From: Sphingopyxis sp. BE259
GTDB lineage: Bacteria > Pseudomonadota > Alphaproteobacteria > Sphingomonadales > Sphingomonadaceae
Length of the DNA: 64,000 bases
Assembly (NCBI RefSeq): GCF_031457495.1
Contig: NZ_JAVDWM010000001.1
Location: 3,609,725-3,673,724 of the forward strand
Reading direction: 5' to 3'
Shown here: in pieces, positions 38,694 through 47,514 of the stretch
How the letters are laid out: each line of letters starts with the position of its first letter
Position numbering within the stretch: position 1 is the first letter of the stretch
The notes under the pieces: model-generated
Database searches by the model: none
What the model was told of the DNA's origin: nothing
What the model saw: the letters and a program-made list of their open reading frames with translations, nothing else
Program-made: the position numbers and the translations under genes

Positions 38694-40253
38694 ATGCTAC
38701 TTGACCGGGTAAAACCGTTAGCCGCCATTCTGGCGACAGCCGAGAAGAAGTCGCTTCACCGCACCTTGGGTGCCTTTCAGCTGACGCTGTTCGGCATCGG
38801 CTGCGTCATCGGCACCGGCATTTTCGTGCTGACCGCCGCGGGCGCGCAGAAGGCCGGTCCGGGCCTGATGCTGGCCTTTGCGATCGCCGGCCTGATCTGC
38901 ATCCTCGCCGCGCTCTGCTATGCCGAAATCGCCGCGATGATCCCCGTCGCTGGTTCCGCCTATACCTACACCTATGCGACGATGGGCGAGGTGCTCGCCT
39001 GGACCGTCGGATGGGCGCTCGTTCTCGAATATGCCGTCGCCGCGTCGGCGGTGTCGGTCGGGTGGTCCGGCTATCTCAACGGCTTGTTACTCGAATTTTT
39101 CGGCTTTCAGTTCCCCGCCGCCCTCGCGGGTGCGCCGTTGGCACTGGGCGGTATCGAGGGTGGTATCATCAACTTGCCCGCCGTGATCATCGCGCTGCTC
39201 GTCACTTGGCTGCTGATGATCGGCACCACCGAAAGCGCGCGCGTCAACGCCATTCTGGTGGCGATCAAGGTGACCGCGCTCACCGCCTTCATCGTGCTGA
39301 CCCTGCCCAGCGAGGCGTTTTCGACCGATAAATTCAATCCCTTCCTGCCCGCCGGCATCTTCGGCGGTTTCGGTTCGGGCCTCGGCGCAGTGGGCGCAGC
39401 AGCGACCATTTTCTTCGCCTATGTCGGCTTTGACGCGGTTTCGACTGCGGCAGAGGAAACCAAAAATCCGCAGCGCAACGTGCCGATCGGCCTGATCGGG
39501 TCGCTGCTGTTCTGTACCGTCTTTTACATCCTCGTCGCTGCTGGCGCCGTCGGCACGATCGGCGGCCAGCCCATCATGGGCCCGAATGGCGTGCCCTTCC
39601 CGGCCGGTTCGGAAGAACTGGCGCGGCAGTGCGCGACCTTTGCCGCCAACGAACTGCCGCTGGTCTGCTCGAATGAGGCGCTGGCGCATGTGCTGCGCCA
39701 GATCGGCTGGTCGGGGGTCGGCAACATGCTCGGCATCGCCGCCTTTGTCGCGCTGCCTTCGGTCATCCTGATCCTGCTGTTCGGCCAGACCCGCGTCGCT
39801 TTCGTGATGAGCCGCGACGGCCTGCTCCCCGAATCGTGGAGCAAGGTGCATCCCAAGTGGAAAACCCCGCATGTCATCACGGCGATCACCGGCGTTGTCG
39901 TGGCGTTCGCCGCTGCGTTTCTGCCGGTAGGCAAGCTCGCCGACATCGCCAATGCGGGGACGCTCTATGCGTTCATGATGGTCGCCATCGCGGTGATGAT
40001 CCTGCGCAAGACCGCCGCGGACACACCGCGCGCGTTCCGGACGCCGGCGCTGTGGCTGATCGGCCCGCTGACGGTCGCAGGCACGGTGTTCCTGTTCCTC
40101 AACCTGCCCTATGAAGCGATGATCGTGCTGCCGGTCTGGGCCCTGATCGGCCTGGTCTTCTACTTCCTCTACAGCCGGAGCCGCAGCCATCTTGGCCGCG
40201 GGATCGTCGAGGTGCATGAGGATGATCTGGAGCCGCACACGCCGATCAACTGA
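38694..40253 (+). CDS. APC-family amino acid permease
   Basis: 519 residues with 12-14 hydrophobic helices. FGIGCVIGTGIFVLTAAG in TM1 and the AFFAYVGFDAVSTAAEETKNPQRN segment are the signature of the cationic amino acid transporter (CAT/YfnA-like) subfamily. Imports amino acids by proton symport. GGGGATCATTC precedes the ATG. A strong terminator follows. Substrate not fixed. Confidence 0.92.
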   Translation: MLLDRVKPLAAILATAEKKSLHRTLGAFQLTLFGIGCVIGTGIFVLTAAGAQKAGPGLMLAFAIAGLICILAALCYAEIAAMIPVAGSAYTYTYATMGEVLAWTVGWALVLEYAVAASAVSVGWSGYLNGLLLEFFGFQFPAALAGAPLALGGIEGGIINLPAVIIALLVTWLLMIGTTESARVNAILVAIKVTALTAFIVLTLPSEAFSTDKFNPFLPAGIFGGFGSGLGAVGAAATIFFAYVGFDAVSTAAEETKNPQRNVPIGLIGSLLFCTVFYILVAAGAVGTIGGQPIMGPNGVPFPAGSEELARQCATFAANELPLVCSNEALAHVLRQIGWSGVGNMLGIAAFVALPSVILILLFGQTRVAFVMSRDGLLPESWSKVHPKWKTPHVITAITGVVVAFAAAFLPVGKLADIANAGTLYAFMMVAIAVMILRKTAADTPRAFRTPALWLIGPLTVAGTVFLFLNLPYEAMIVLPVWALIGLVFYFLYSRSRSHLGRGIVEVHEDDLEPHTPIN

Positions 40254-40276
40254 CGAAAAAAAGCCGCAACCGAAAA

Positions 40277-40316
40277 GGGGCCGTCGCAGCAACCAGCTGC
40301 GGCGGCCCTTTCTTGT
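40277..40316 (+). terminator. Rho-independent terminator after the permease
   Basis: A 13-bp stem (GGGCCGTCGCAGC, loop AACCA, GCTGCGGCGGCCC, one G-T pair) followed by TTTCTTGTTT. It lies between the convergent permease and efflux-pump genes. Confidence 0.85.
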
Positions 40317-40321
40317 TTGGC

Positions 40322-41566
40322 TCAATAGGGGGTTTTGGGGGCGGTGCCCGGCCGGGTGAACAGCTTGCCGCGCTCGGCCCAGAACACCAGCGCCAACCCG
40401 ATGGCCGCACTGATCAGAAACGCATAAGCGAGCGGCAGCGTCGTGCCGTCATATTGCTGGCCGATCAGCGCGCCGACGACCGCCGCCAGCAACGTCTTGG
40501 CAAAGCTCTGATACGACGAGGCGACCCCGGCCATATGGCCGAAATCTTCCATCGCGATCGATCCGAAATTGCTGCCGATAAAACCGATCAGGCCGATATT
40601 GACCATCATCAACGCGGTGAACATCCACAGCGTCTCGGCGCCGCTCAGCGCTGCGACGATCTGAGCGATCGAGCTTGCCATGAACGCGAACACCGCGGTC
40701 TGCGACACCCGCCGCGCCCCGAACCGCTCGACGATCGCCGCGTTCGAGAAATTGGCGATCGCGATCCCCACCGCGACGCAGGCAAAGATCAGCGGAAACA
40801 GCGCCTGCGCGCCGAACACTTCGGCGATGATCTGCTCGCTGCTGTTCAAATAGCCATAAAGCGCGCCCTGCATCATCCCCGACGCGATCATATAGCCCGC
40901 GGCGCGGCGATGCCGCGTCACCGTTGCCCAGCCGCTGACCATCGTCCGCCAGTCGAGCGGGCGGACATCGGCGGGGTCGAGCGTTTCGGGCAGGCGGCGG
41001 AGCCACGCGATCATCACCAACCCCATCACCGCCAGGACGATGAAGATCGCGCGCCAGCCGGCCAGCGCGGCAACCCCGGCCCCGATCGTCGGCGCGATGA
41101 TCGGCACGATCATGAACACCAGAAAAATCAGCGACAGCCGCTTTGCCATCGCATCGCCCGCGAACAGGTCGCGGATCACCGCCACGACAATCACCCCCAG
41201 CGCCGCGCTGACCAGCCCATGGCCAAAGCGCAGCGCCAGCAGCATCGGGAAGCTCGTCGCCAGCCCGCAGCCAATCGCAAACACGACATAGGCGAACAGC
41301 GCCGGAACCAGCACGCCCTTGCGCCCGAAGCGGTCGGCCAGCGGGCCATAGAGCAACGAGCCAAAGCCGATGCCGAGCAGGTAGATCGAAATGACATATT
41401 GGCGGTCGTTGGCGACCAGCACGCCCAGTCCTTTGCCGATCGCGGGCAGCGCCGGCAGCATCGCGTCGATGGCCAGCGCGTTGAGCGCCATCGCCATCGC
41501 CATCATGACCACCATTTCGCGATCGCCGGGCATGCTCCGCTGCGGGGTTTGGGCCGGTTTGTGCAT
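40322..41566 (-). CDS. Bcr/CflA-family MFS drug exporter
   Basis: 414 residues, 12 hydrophobic helices. MALNALAIDAMLPALPAIGKGLGV in TM1 and YGPLADRFGRKGVLV after TM2 are the drug:H+ antiporter-1 (Bcr/CflA) motifs. Inner-membrane exporter of drugs or dipeptides. A central hydrophilic loop lies at about 190-210. Starts at ATG 41566. No regulator nearby. Confidence 0.92.
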   Translation of the reverse strand: MHKPAQTPQRSMPGDREMVVMMAMAMALNALAIDAMLPALPAIGKGLGVLVANDRQYVISIYLLGIGFGSLLYGPLADRFGRKGVLVPALFAYVVFAIGCGLATSFPMLLALRFGHGLVSAALGVIVVAVIRDLFAGDAMAKRLSLIFLVFMIVPIIAPTIGAGVAALAGWRAIFIVLAVMGLVMIAWLRRLPETLDPADVRPLDWRTMVSGWATVTRHRRAAGYMIASGMMQGALYGYLNSSEQIIAEVFGAQALFPLIFACVAVGIAIANFSNAAIVERFGARRVSQTAVFAFMASSIAQIVAALSGAETLWMFTALMMVNIGLIGFIGSNFGSIAMEDFGHMAGVASSYQSFAKTLLAAVVGALIGQQYDGTTLPLAYAFLISAAIGLALVFWAERGKLFTRPGTAPKTPY

Positions 41567-41698
41567 TGCAGCAGCCTATGCGCCCATGACAGAGCTTTGG
41601 ATACCCCTTGGACACCGAAAAGCTATGCAAGAGCAAGCTGTGCGGTTCAGCAGGCAGGTCGATTGGCGGGAGCCGACAAACCGCGGACATCAAATGAT

Positions 41699-41800
41699 CG
41701 TCATCCTGAACTCGTTTCAGGATTCTTGGCCCGCTGTTTCCTTCGGCGCAGCGCCGGCTTCGGGGTCGGGCCATGGATGCTGAAACAAGTTCAGCATGAC
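41699..41800. repeat. Palindromic intergenic repeat, family A, copy 3
   Basis: About 102 bp, arms CGTCATCCTGAACTCGTTTC and GAAACAAGTTCAGCATGAC, centre differing from copies 1 and 2. It occupies most of the 334-bp gene-free stretch 41567-41900; the rest holds a terminator hairpin (41849-41886) and nothing else I can support. Confidence 0.9.
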
Positions 41801-41848
41801 AAGATTAGAGGGCCGCTTCCCATCCCAAAACCAACCCACCGCACAACA

Positions 41849-41886
41849 AAAAAGGGCCGCCCCATCAGGAGCAGCCCCTTCTGTCA
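41849..41886 (-). terminator. Terminator for the small gene at 41901
   Basis: On the minus strand AAGGGGCTGC pairs imperfectly with GCGGCCCTT and is followed by a run of six T. It lies 14 bp after the stop of the DUF3617-like gene. Confidence 0.6.
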
Positions 41887-41900
41887 CGGTGGCGCAAAAA

Positions 41901-42200
41901 TCAGCCCTGGCGGGTACCGGTCATCGCCATCGAACCGAACGCACCGGCCTTGATCGTCCCGGTCAGTGCGTCGCCGTCGATCACCGCTTCGCATTCCAGC
42001 GTCATCGGCATCGGCACCTTCATGTTCATCGTCCAGCTCAGCTTGTTGCCGTCGACCTTGCCGTTTTCGACATCGAGCGAACCCATCGCACCGGCATTCT
42101 GGCCGCTAAAGCTGGCGCCGTCGCTGGTCACGGTGAACACCGATTTCTGGTCGCCCATCGGCGATTTGGTAATGCAATCATAGCTGCCATCTACAGACAT
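41901..42200 (-). CDS. Small protein of about 100 residues, all-beta
   Basis: 99 residues, starting MSVDGSYDCITKSPMGDQKS. Regular alternating strands (VFTVTSDGASFSG, SWTMNMKVPMPMTLECEAVI) suggest a small all-beta or lipocalin-like fold with two cysteines; no signal peptide. ATG 42200 has AAGGAG 8 bp upstream; a longer open frame lacks a site. It lies downstream of the M16 protease gene, 27 bp away, same strand. Possibly related to SCP2-like or DUF3224-like proteins, but I cannot assign it. Confidence 0.68.
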   Translation of the reverse strand: MSVDGSYDCITKSPMGDQKSVFTVTSDGASFSGQNAGAMGSLDVENGKVDGNKLSWTMNMKVPMPMTLECEAVIDGDALTGTIKAGAFGSMAMTGTRQG

Positions 42201-42226
42201 CGAAGCTCTCCTTACTGAAATCAATG

Positions 42227-45112
42227 TTAGTTAATCGGTTTCGCTATTTCGACCGGCAAACCCAATCCGTCAAGCTGCGGTTTCACGACCGCCGCGTCGC
42301 CGACAATCACATAGACGAGATCGTCGGTGCTCAGCGCGCTCCGCGCCGCCGCGTCGATTTCGGCCGCGGTCATCGCTTCATAGGTGGCAGGCAATGTCTC
42401 GTAATAATTGTCGGGACGACCGAATTTGGCAATTGTCCGCAGCCCGCCCAGCACGTCGGCCGACGTTTCGAAACTGCCCGGCAATTCGCGGACGCTGCCG
42501 TTGACCGTGCGCTCCAGTTCGTCCTTGGTTACGCCTTTGTCGGCCAAGAAGCTCTTGAGGTCATTCTGTAGCTCCTTGATCGAATCGCCGGTGCGGTCGG
42601 CCTGCACCGGTGCCACCGCGATCCAGCTGAGCCGATCGGTTTCGCCCGATATCCGGCTACGCACGCCATAGGACCAGCCCTTGGTCTCGCGCAGATTGGT
42701 GTTGAAGCGCGAGAGGAAATTGCCGCCAAAGATGTCGTTGGCCGAGCGCAGCACCTCCAGCTTGTCGCCGCCCTTGGCATCGAGCACCTTGCCCGCCAGA
42801 ATCACCGACTGCGGCGATTTGGGGCGATCAAACAACAGGATGTGCGGTTTCGGGGTCGGAATCGCGACGTTGAAATTCTTGACCGGCTTGGCGGTTTTCG
42901 GCGCCTTCCACTGCCCCAGGGTCGCATCCAGCTGCTTCTTTACCTCGGCCAGCGTAGTGTCGCCGACCACAAACACCCGCGCATTGTCTGGGCGGATCCA
43001 GTCGCTGTGGAACGCCGCGAGCTGGTCGCGCGTCGCCGCGGTCACCGCCTTGGCATCGCCCAGCCCCGACGGCGGAATGCCGTAAGGATGGTCGGCGCCA
43101 TAGAGCATCGGCGCGATCAGGCGCGACGCAATGGCGTTCGGGTTGTTCAGCTCGGCCTTGAGCCGGTTGAGCTGTTGCGCGCGAACCCGCTCGAGTTCCT
43201 TTGCATCGAACGCCGGATTGCGGATGTAGTCCGCGAGGAGCGACAGCGACGCACCCAGATTGGGCTTCAGCGCGAACAGGCTGAACACCGTTTCGTCGGC
43301 GTTGGCGGTCGCGTCAATCTGTGCGCCCAACCGCTCTTTCGCTTCGGCAAAGGCGATCGAGTTCAGGTTGGTCGTGCCTTCGTCCATCAGGCTGAGCATC
43401 AGCGACTGGGTGCCCAGCGCGCTGTGCGGATCGGCGGCGTAACCCGCATCGAAACTGACCGCGACATTGACCGTCGGCACCGTCGTGCGGCGCGCGAAGA
43501 TGACTTCAACGCCATTCTTCAGCTTGGTGCGTTCGACCGCCGGGAAATCGAGCGCCGTCAGGTCGGCAACCGCGGGCAATTGCGAACGGTCGGCGATCGA
43601 AGCCGCCGCCCCGATGCCGGTGTCGGGACCGATGTCGCCGAGCGCCGGATTCCAGAAGCGATCGGGCGCCACCGCCTCGGTCAGCTTGCCGGCCGTCACC
43701 GCGCCGCCGCGATTTTCGCCGCCTTCGGTGCGTTCGCCGGGGGTGTAGGTCAGCGAAAAGGCCGGGCGCGACATCCATTTGCGCGCCACTGCCGCGACCT
43801 GTTCGGGGGTCGATTTGGCCATCCGGTCCAGCTCGACCTTGTAATAGCCCGGATCGTTCGAATAGAGCGCCCCTTCGGCCAGCGTCACCGCCTTGCCGCC
43901 AAAGCCGCCGACTGATTCCAGTCCGGCAATGGTGCCGCCCAGATAGCTTGCCGCGGCACGCTGCAACTCGTCGGCGGTCGGCCCGTTCGCTAGGAATTTG
44001 GCGATTTCATCGTCCAGCTTCTTGCCGACCGTGGCCACATCGGTTCCCGGCTTCACATCGGCCTGGACGATCAGGATACCGGCATCTTCAAATGGCTGGG
44101 CAAAGGCGGCAACGCTGACCGCGACCGGATCCGTGCGGACCATCGCATTGTCGAGCCGCGATGACGACAGCCCGCCAAGCACTGCGGTTGCCATCTGCAA
44201 TGGCACGGCATCGGCATCGTTCAGGCCGGGGATCGCCCACATGCGATAGATGCGCGGGGTCGGGATCAGGTCCTTGACCTCCTTCGCCAGCGGCGCGGGC
44301 AGCGTCGGGACCGTCACCTTCGGCATCGCCACGGCGGGGCCACGCGCGATGTCGCCGAACCATTCCTGCACCTTGACCTTGGCGGTCGCGACATCGACGT
44401 CGCCCGCCAGCACCAGCACCGCATTGTTCGGGCCGTAATTGTCGGTGAACCACTTCTTCACATCGGCCAGGCTGGCCGAATTGAGGTCGGCCATCGAACC
44501 GATGGTGCTGTGGTGATAGGGGTGGCCGGTCGGGAACAGATTCTCGAAAATCTCGTACCGCAGCAGGCCATAGGGATTGTTGTCGCCCTGGCGCTTTTCA
44601 TTCTGGACGACGCCGCGCTGGTTATCGAGCTTTTCCTGCGTCACCGCGCCGAGCAGATGCCCCATGCGGTCGCTTTCGAGGAACAGCGCGCGGTCGAGCG
44701 CGCCGGTCGGCACGGTCTCGAAATAATTGGTCCGGTCGACGTTGGTCGTCCCGTTGCTGTCGGTAGCGCCGACCTGTTGCAGCGGTTCAAAGAAATCGCC
44801 GGGCGAATTTTCCGACCCGTTGAACATCAGATGTTCGAACAGATGGGCAAAGCCGGTCTTGCCCTTGGGCTCGTGCTTCGACCCGACGCGATACCACACC
44901 GACACCGCGACGACCGGCGCCTTGCGATCCTCATGGACGATGACGCGCAAGCCATTGTCGAGCGTGAAGGCTTCGTAGGGAATGTCGACCGCCTTCACCA
45001 GATCGGCGATCGGCGCCGGATCGGCGGCCTTGGCCTTGGCAAACGCGGGACCGGCGGCGACCAGCGAGGTGGTCACCGCGAGAGCAAGGGCGAAACGATG
45101 GAAACGGGGCAT
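42227..45112 (-). CDS. Periplasmic M16 zinc metalloprotease (pitrilysin family)
   Basis: 961 residues: signal peptide (about 1-27), then two M16 halves. The N-terminal half carries the inverted zinc motif HLFEH (AHLFEHLMFNGSE) with downstream Glu, so it is the catalytic half; the C-terminal half (from about 500) lacks it and is the usual regulatory half. Degrades small peptides after export. Two near starts: ATG 45118 and ATG 45112; the second has AGAGG 7 bp upstream and is preferred. Confidence 0.93.
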   Translation of the reverse strand: MPRFHRFALALAVTTSLVAAGPAFAKAKAADPAPIADLVKAVDIPYEAFTLDNGLRVIVHEDRKAPVVAVSVWYRVGSKHEPKGKTGFAHLFEHLMFNGSENSPGDFFEPLQQVGATDSNGTTNVDRTNYFETVPTGALDRALFLESDRMGHLLGAVTQEKLDNQRGVVQNEKRQGDNNPYGLLRYEIFENLFPTGHPYHHSTIGSMADLNSASLADVKKWFTDNYGPNNAVLVLAGDVDVATAKVKVQEWFGDIARGPAVAMPKVTVPTLPAPLAKEVKDLIPTPRIYRMWAIPGLNDADAVPLQMATAVLGGLSSSRLDNAMVRTDPVAVSVAAFAQPFEDAGILIVQADVKPGTDVATVGKKLDDEIAKFLANGPTADELQRAAASYLGGTIAGLESVGGFGGKAVTLAEGALYSNDPGYYKVELDRMAKSTPEQVAAVARKWMSRPAFSLTYTPGERTEGGENRGGAVTAGKLTEAVAPDRFWNPALGDIGPDTGIGAAASIADRSQLPAVADLTALDFPAVERTKLKNGVEVIFARRTTVPTVNVAVSFDAGYAADPHSALGTQSLMLSLMDEGTTNLNSIAFAEAKERLGAQIDATANADETVFSLFALKPNLGASLSLLADYIRNPAFDAKELERVRAQQLNRLKAELNNPNAIASRLIAPMLYGADHPYGIPPSGLGDAKAVTAATRDQLAAFHSDWIRPDNARVFVVGDTTLAEVKKQLDATLGQWKAPKTAKPVKNFNVAIPTPKPHILLFDRPKSPQSVILAGKVLDAKGGDKLEVLRSANDIFGGNFLSRFNTNLRETKGWSYGVRSRISGETDRLSWIAVAPVQADRTGDSIKELQNDLKSFLADKGVTKDELERTVNGSVRELPGSFETSADVLGGLRTIAKFGRPDNYYETLPATYEAMTAAEIDAAARSALSTDDLVYVIVGDAAVVKPQLDGLGLPVEIAKPIN

Positions 45113-45212
45113 GGGCATCCTCTTGGATTACGGGCGAAGGCATGAAACGCCTGCGCGCGACCGGGTGCCGGACGGCACTGTATCAACGGTTTAGGACAGC
45201 CATTCGCCGCTT

Positions 45213-47369
45213 TCAAGGGCGATAGAAGCGCGCTCCGCTGGCTTTCAGCACCGCCGGATCGAACAGCACCGGTTTCAACTGATGGCGCACGAACAGCGGC
45301 GCTTGATCGTTGTAATGCGGGCTGTCCGGCCGCGTCGTCGCCGAGCCGAAGGGCTGGATCGATTCCGACCGCACCCGGCCGTCCTTGCCCCAAGTCATGA
45401 ACATGATGAAGCTGTCACCGTGGCGCACCTTCAGCCGCCCGTCGGGTTCGGCGTCCCACAGGGTCGATGCGCGCACCGTATCATTGCCGCCATCGAGCGG
45501 CAGGTCGATCCGCGACGCGCCTTCGCCGTGGCGCAACCGCAGCACCGTACCCAGCTTGGGATCGAGCCCGCCGAAATGAGTCTGCAAATGCGCGACCGTT
45601 TCGGTCAGCACCTGGAGCGGATCAGGTTCGGCGCGGCGCTGGTAATGGCTGCCGTTCGCGGGGCGCAGTAGCATCAGCGCCAATGCATCGCCCTTCCCTT
45701 TGCCGTCGAGGTTCCAGTCCCAGCGGCGCAGCAAATTCTGCGCGTTGACCAGCGCCGGATCATGGTTGACGTTCAGCGCCAGCAAGCGATCCATCCACGC
45801 CTTGGCGTAACCGGTCTTAGCATAAGCGGTGTCATATTTGATCGCCTTCAACCGCGCCTCGTCGATCTGCCCCGATGCCTCGAACAGATCGATCAGCCGG
45901 GTGGCGCGATTGGTCATATCGTCCTCGACCCCAAGCAGCGGCGAGAAGGCGGCGGCATCAAGCTCGTCGCCCGGACCCGCGGCGACCCACGGCGTGTTGT
46001 TGGCGTTCATCACATAGCCCGAGCGCGGGTTGACCAGCGCCGGGGCGCGATCGAACGGCAGCGTCTTGGTCCATAGTGCCGCCGACTTGTCGCCCGGCAG
46101 CAACCCGCGCCAGTTGAACCCATCGGGCCGGTCGGGGAACATCGCGTTGTAGAACAGCCCGATATTGCCCTTGGCATCGGCGTAGATGAAATTGGTTGCG
46201 GGCACGCCCTGCCCTGCCATCGCGGCGCGCCATTCGGCGAAATCCTTCGCCTTGTTCAGCCGGTAATATTGGGTGACCATCGCCGACTGGTCGATCCCGG
46301 CATAGCGGATCGCAAAGGCGCCCTTGTCATTCTTGACCACCGGTCCATGGACCGATCGATAGACGGTGCGCGGCACCGGCAGCACGAACGGACCGAATTT
46401 CACCTTCAGCCAGATGCGCTTTTCCTCAAGCGGGCGCCACGCGCCGTCGTAGCGATATTGATCGCCGCTCTCGTTCAGCACCAGCTTATACACGTCGATC
46501 AGGTCGGGGCGGTTGACCGTGTTGGTCCAGCCAAGAAATTTGTTATGCCCCAGAAACGGATAGGGCGAGCCGGGGAAATTGGCGCCCGCAAAATCCCACC
46601 CTTCTTCGCTATGCACGACCAGTTCGTACCACGCGACGCCGCCGGTCCACGGCTGGTGCGAGTTCGACACCAGCCGCGTCGCGCCGTCGGTCGCGCGCGA
46701 CGGCGCCACCGCCATCGCGTTCGACCCGTTCGAGGCCGGATCGCTGCCCACCGGGGTGTCGGCGCGCGGGACGATCTTGCCGGTCGCATCGAGCGCCGGG
46801 CCGCCCTCGCGGTGCATATCCTTGCCCTCGACCAGCTGCCCGAGCACCGAATCGAGCCCGAAGAAAAAAGGCGAGCGCAGCACGAAGCCCGCAACGACAT
46901 CCTCGCCGGTCACCGGGAACAGACCCGACAATCGCACCTCGCCGGGATGCTTGTCGGCATAATGGTTCAGCCCCGCGGCATAAGCGGTGAACAGCGCCCG
47001 CACATCCTTGGGCAGCCGCGGCCAGTCGCGCGCCGTCGTCGCGCGCACGTCGAGCAACGCCGCCGCAAAGTCGATCTTGGCGCCGTCCTGCCCGAGCATC
47101 GCCCCGGCGCGGCCGCGCGTCATCGCCAGCACTTCCTGCAGCGTCGCGAAATCATCTTCGGCATGGGCATAGGCGACGCCGTAAGCGACATCGGCATCGG
47201 TCTTGCCAAAGATATGCGGCACCCCGAACTTGTCGCGAGCGATGCGGACATCCTGCGGCTTGAACTCCGGCGCCTCGGGCGCTTCGGCGGTCAGCGGCTC
47301 CCATAGCGCCAGCGATGCGGCGGTGACGACGACCAGCAATAGAAATCCCAGCAAAATCCGTCGCAGCAT
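45213..47369 (-). CDS. Penicillin acylase-family (Ntn) hydrolase
   Basis: 718 residues with an N-terminal hydrophobic signal (about 7-25). Penicillin-acylase precursors self-cleave before a nucleophilic Ser: GSNAMAVAPSRATDG shows this site (about residue 215, between the alpha and beta chains), followed by LVSNSHQPWTGG. These periplasmic enzymes cleave amides such as N-acyl-homoserine lactones, beta-lactams or acyl-peptides. Substrate unknown; quorum-signal breakdown is one family option. Confidence 0.9.
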   Translation of the reverse strand: MLRRILLGFLLLVVVTAASLALWEPLTAEAPEAPEFKPQDVRIARDKFGVPHIFGKTDADVAYGVAYAHAEDDFATLQEVLAMTRGRAGAMLGQDGAKIDFAAALLDVRATTARDWPRLPKDVRALFTAYAAGLNHYADKHPGEVRLSGLFPVTGEDVVAGFVLRSPFFFGLDSVLGQLVEGKDMHREGGPALDATGKIVPRADTPVGSDPASNGSNAMAVAPSRATDGATRLVSNSHQPWTGGVAWYELVVHSEEGWDFAGANFPGSPYPFLGHNKFLGWTNTVNRPDLIDVYKLVLNESGDQYRYDGAWRPLEEKRIWLKVKFGPFVLPVPRTVYRSVHGPVVKNDKGAFAIRYAGIDQSAMVTQYYRLNKAKDFAEWRAAMAGQGVPATNFIYADAKGNIGLFYNAMFPDRPDGFNWRGLLPGDKSAALWTKTLPFDRAPALVNPRSGYVMNANNTPWVAAGPGDELDAAAFSPLLGVEDDMTNRATRLIDLFEASGQIDEARLKAIKYDTAYAKTGYAKAWMDRLLALNVNHDPALVNAQNLLRRWDWNLDGKGKGDALALMLLRPANGSHYQRRAEPDPLQVLTETVAHLQTHFGGLDPKLGTVLRLRHGEGASRIDLPLDGGNDTVRASTLWDAEPDGRLKVRHGDSFIMFMTWGKDGRVRSESIQPFGSATTRPDSPHYNDQAPLFVRHQLKPVLFDPAVLKASGARFYRP

Positions 47370-47514
47370 CTCTGGTCCTCTTCACGCGCCTGATCCGCGC
47401 CTGTGTGACCATCATGTCGTTAGATGGCAAGCGACTGTCGTTGGTCGAGCCGAATTTGCGATCGGCCGCAGCGCCGCTATGCAGGACGGCATCGCTTCAA
47501 CCGGGGAATTATCC

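Noticed and set aside
47203..47514. N-terminal extension of the M17 aminopeptidase to 47203
   Set aside because: It overlaps the acylase gene and lacks domain sense; ATG 47515 starts a signal peptide.
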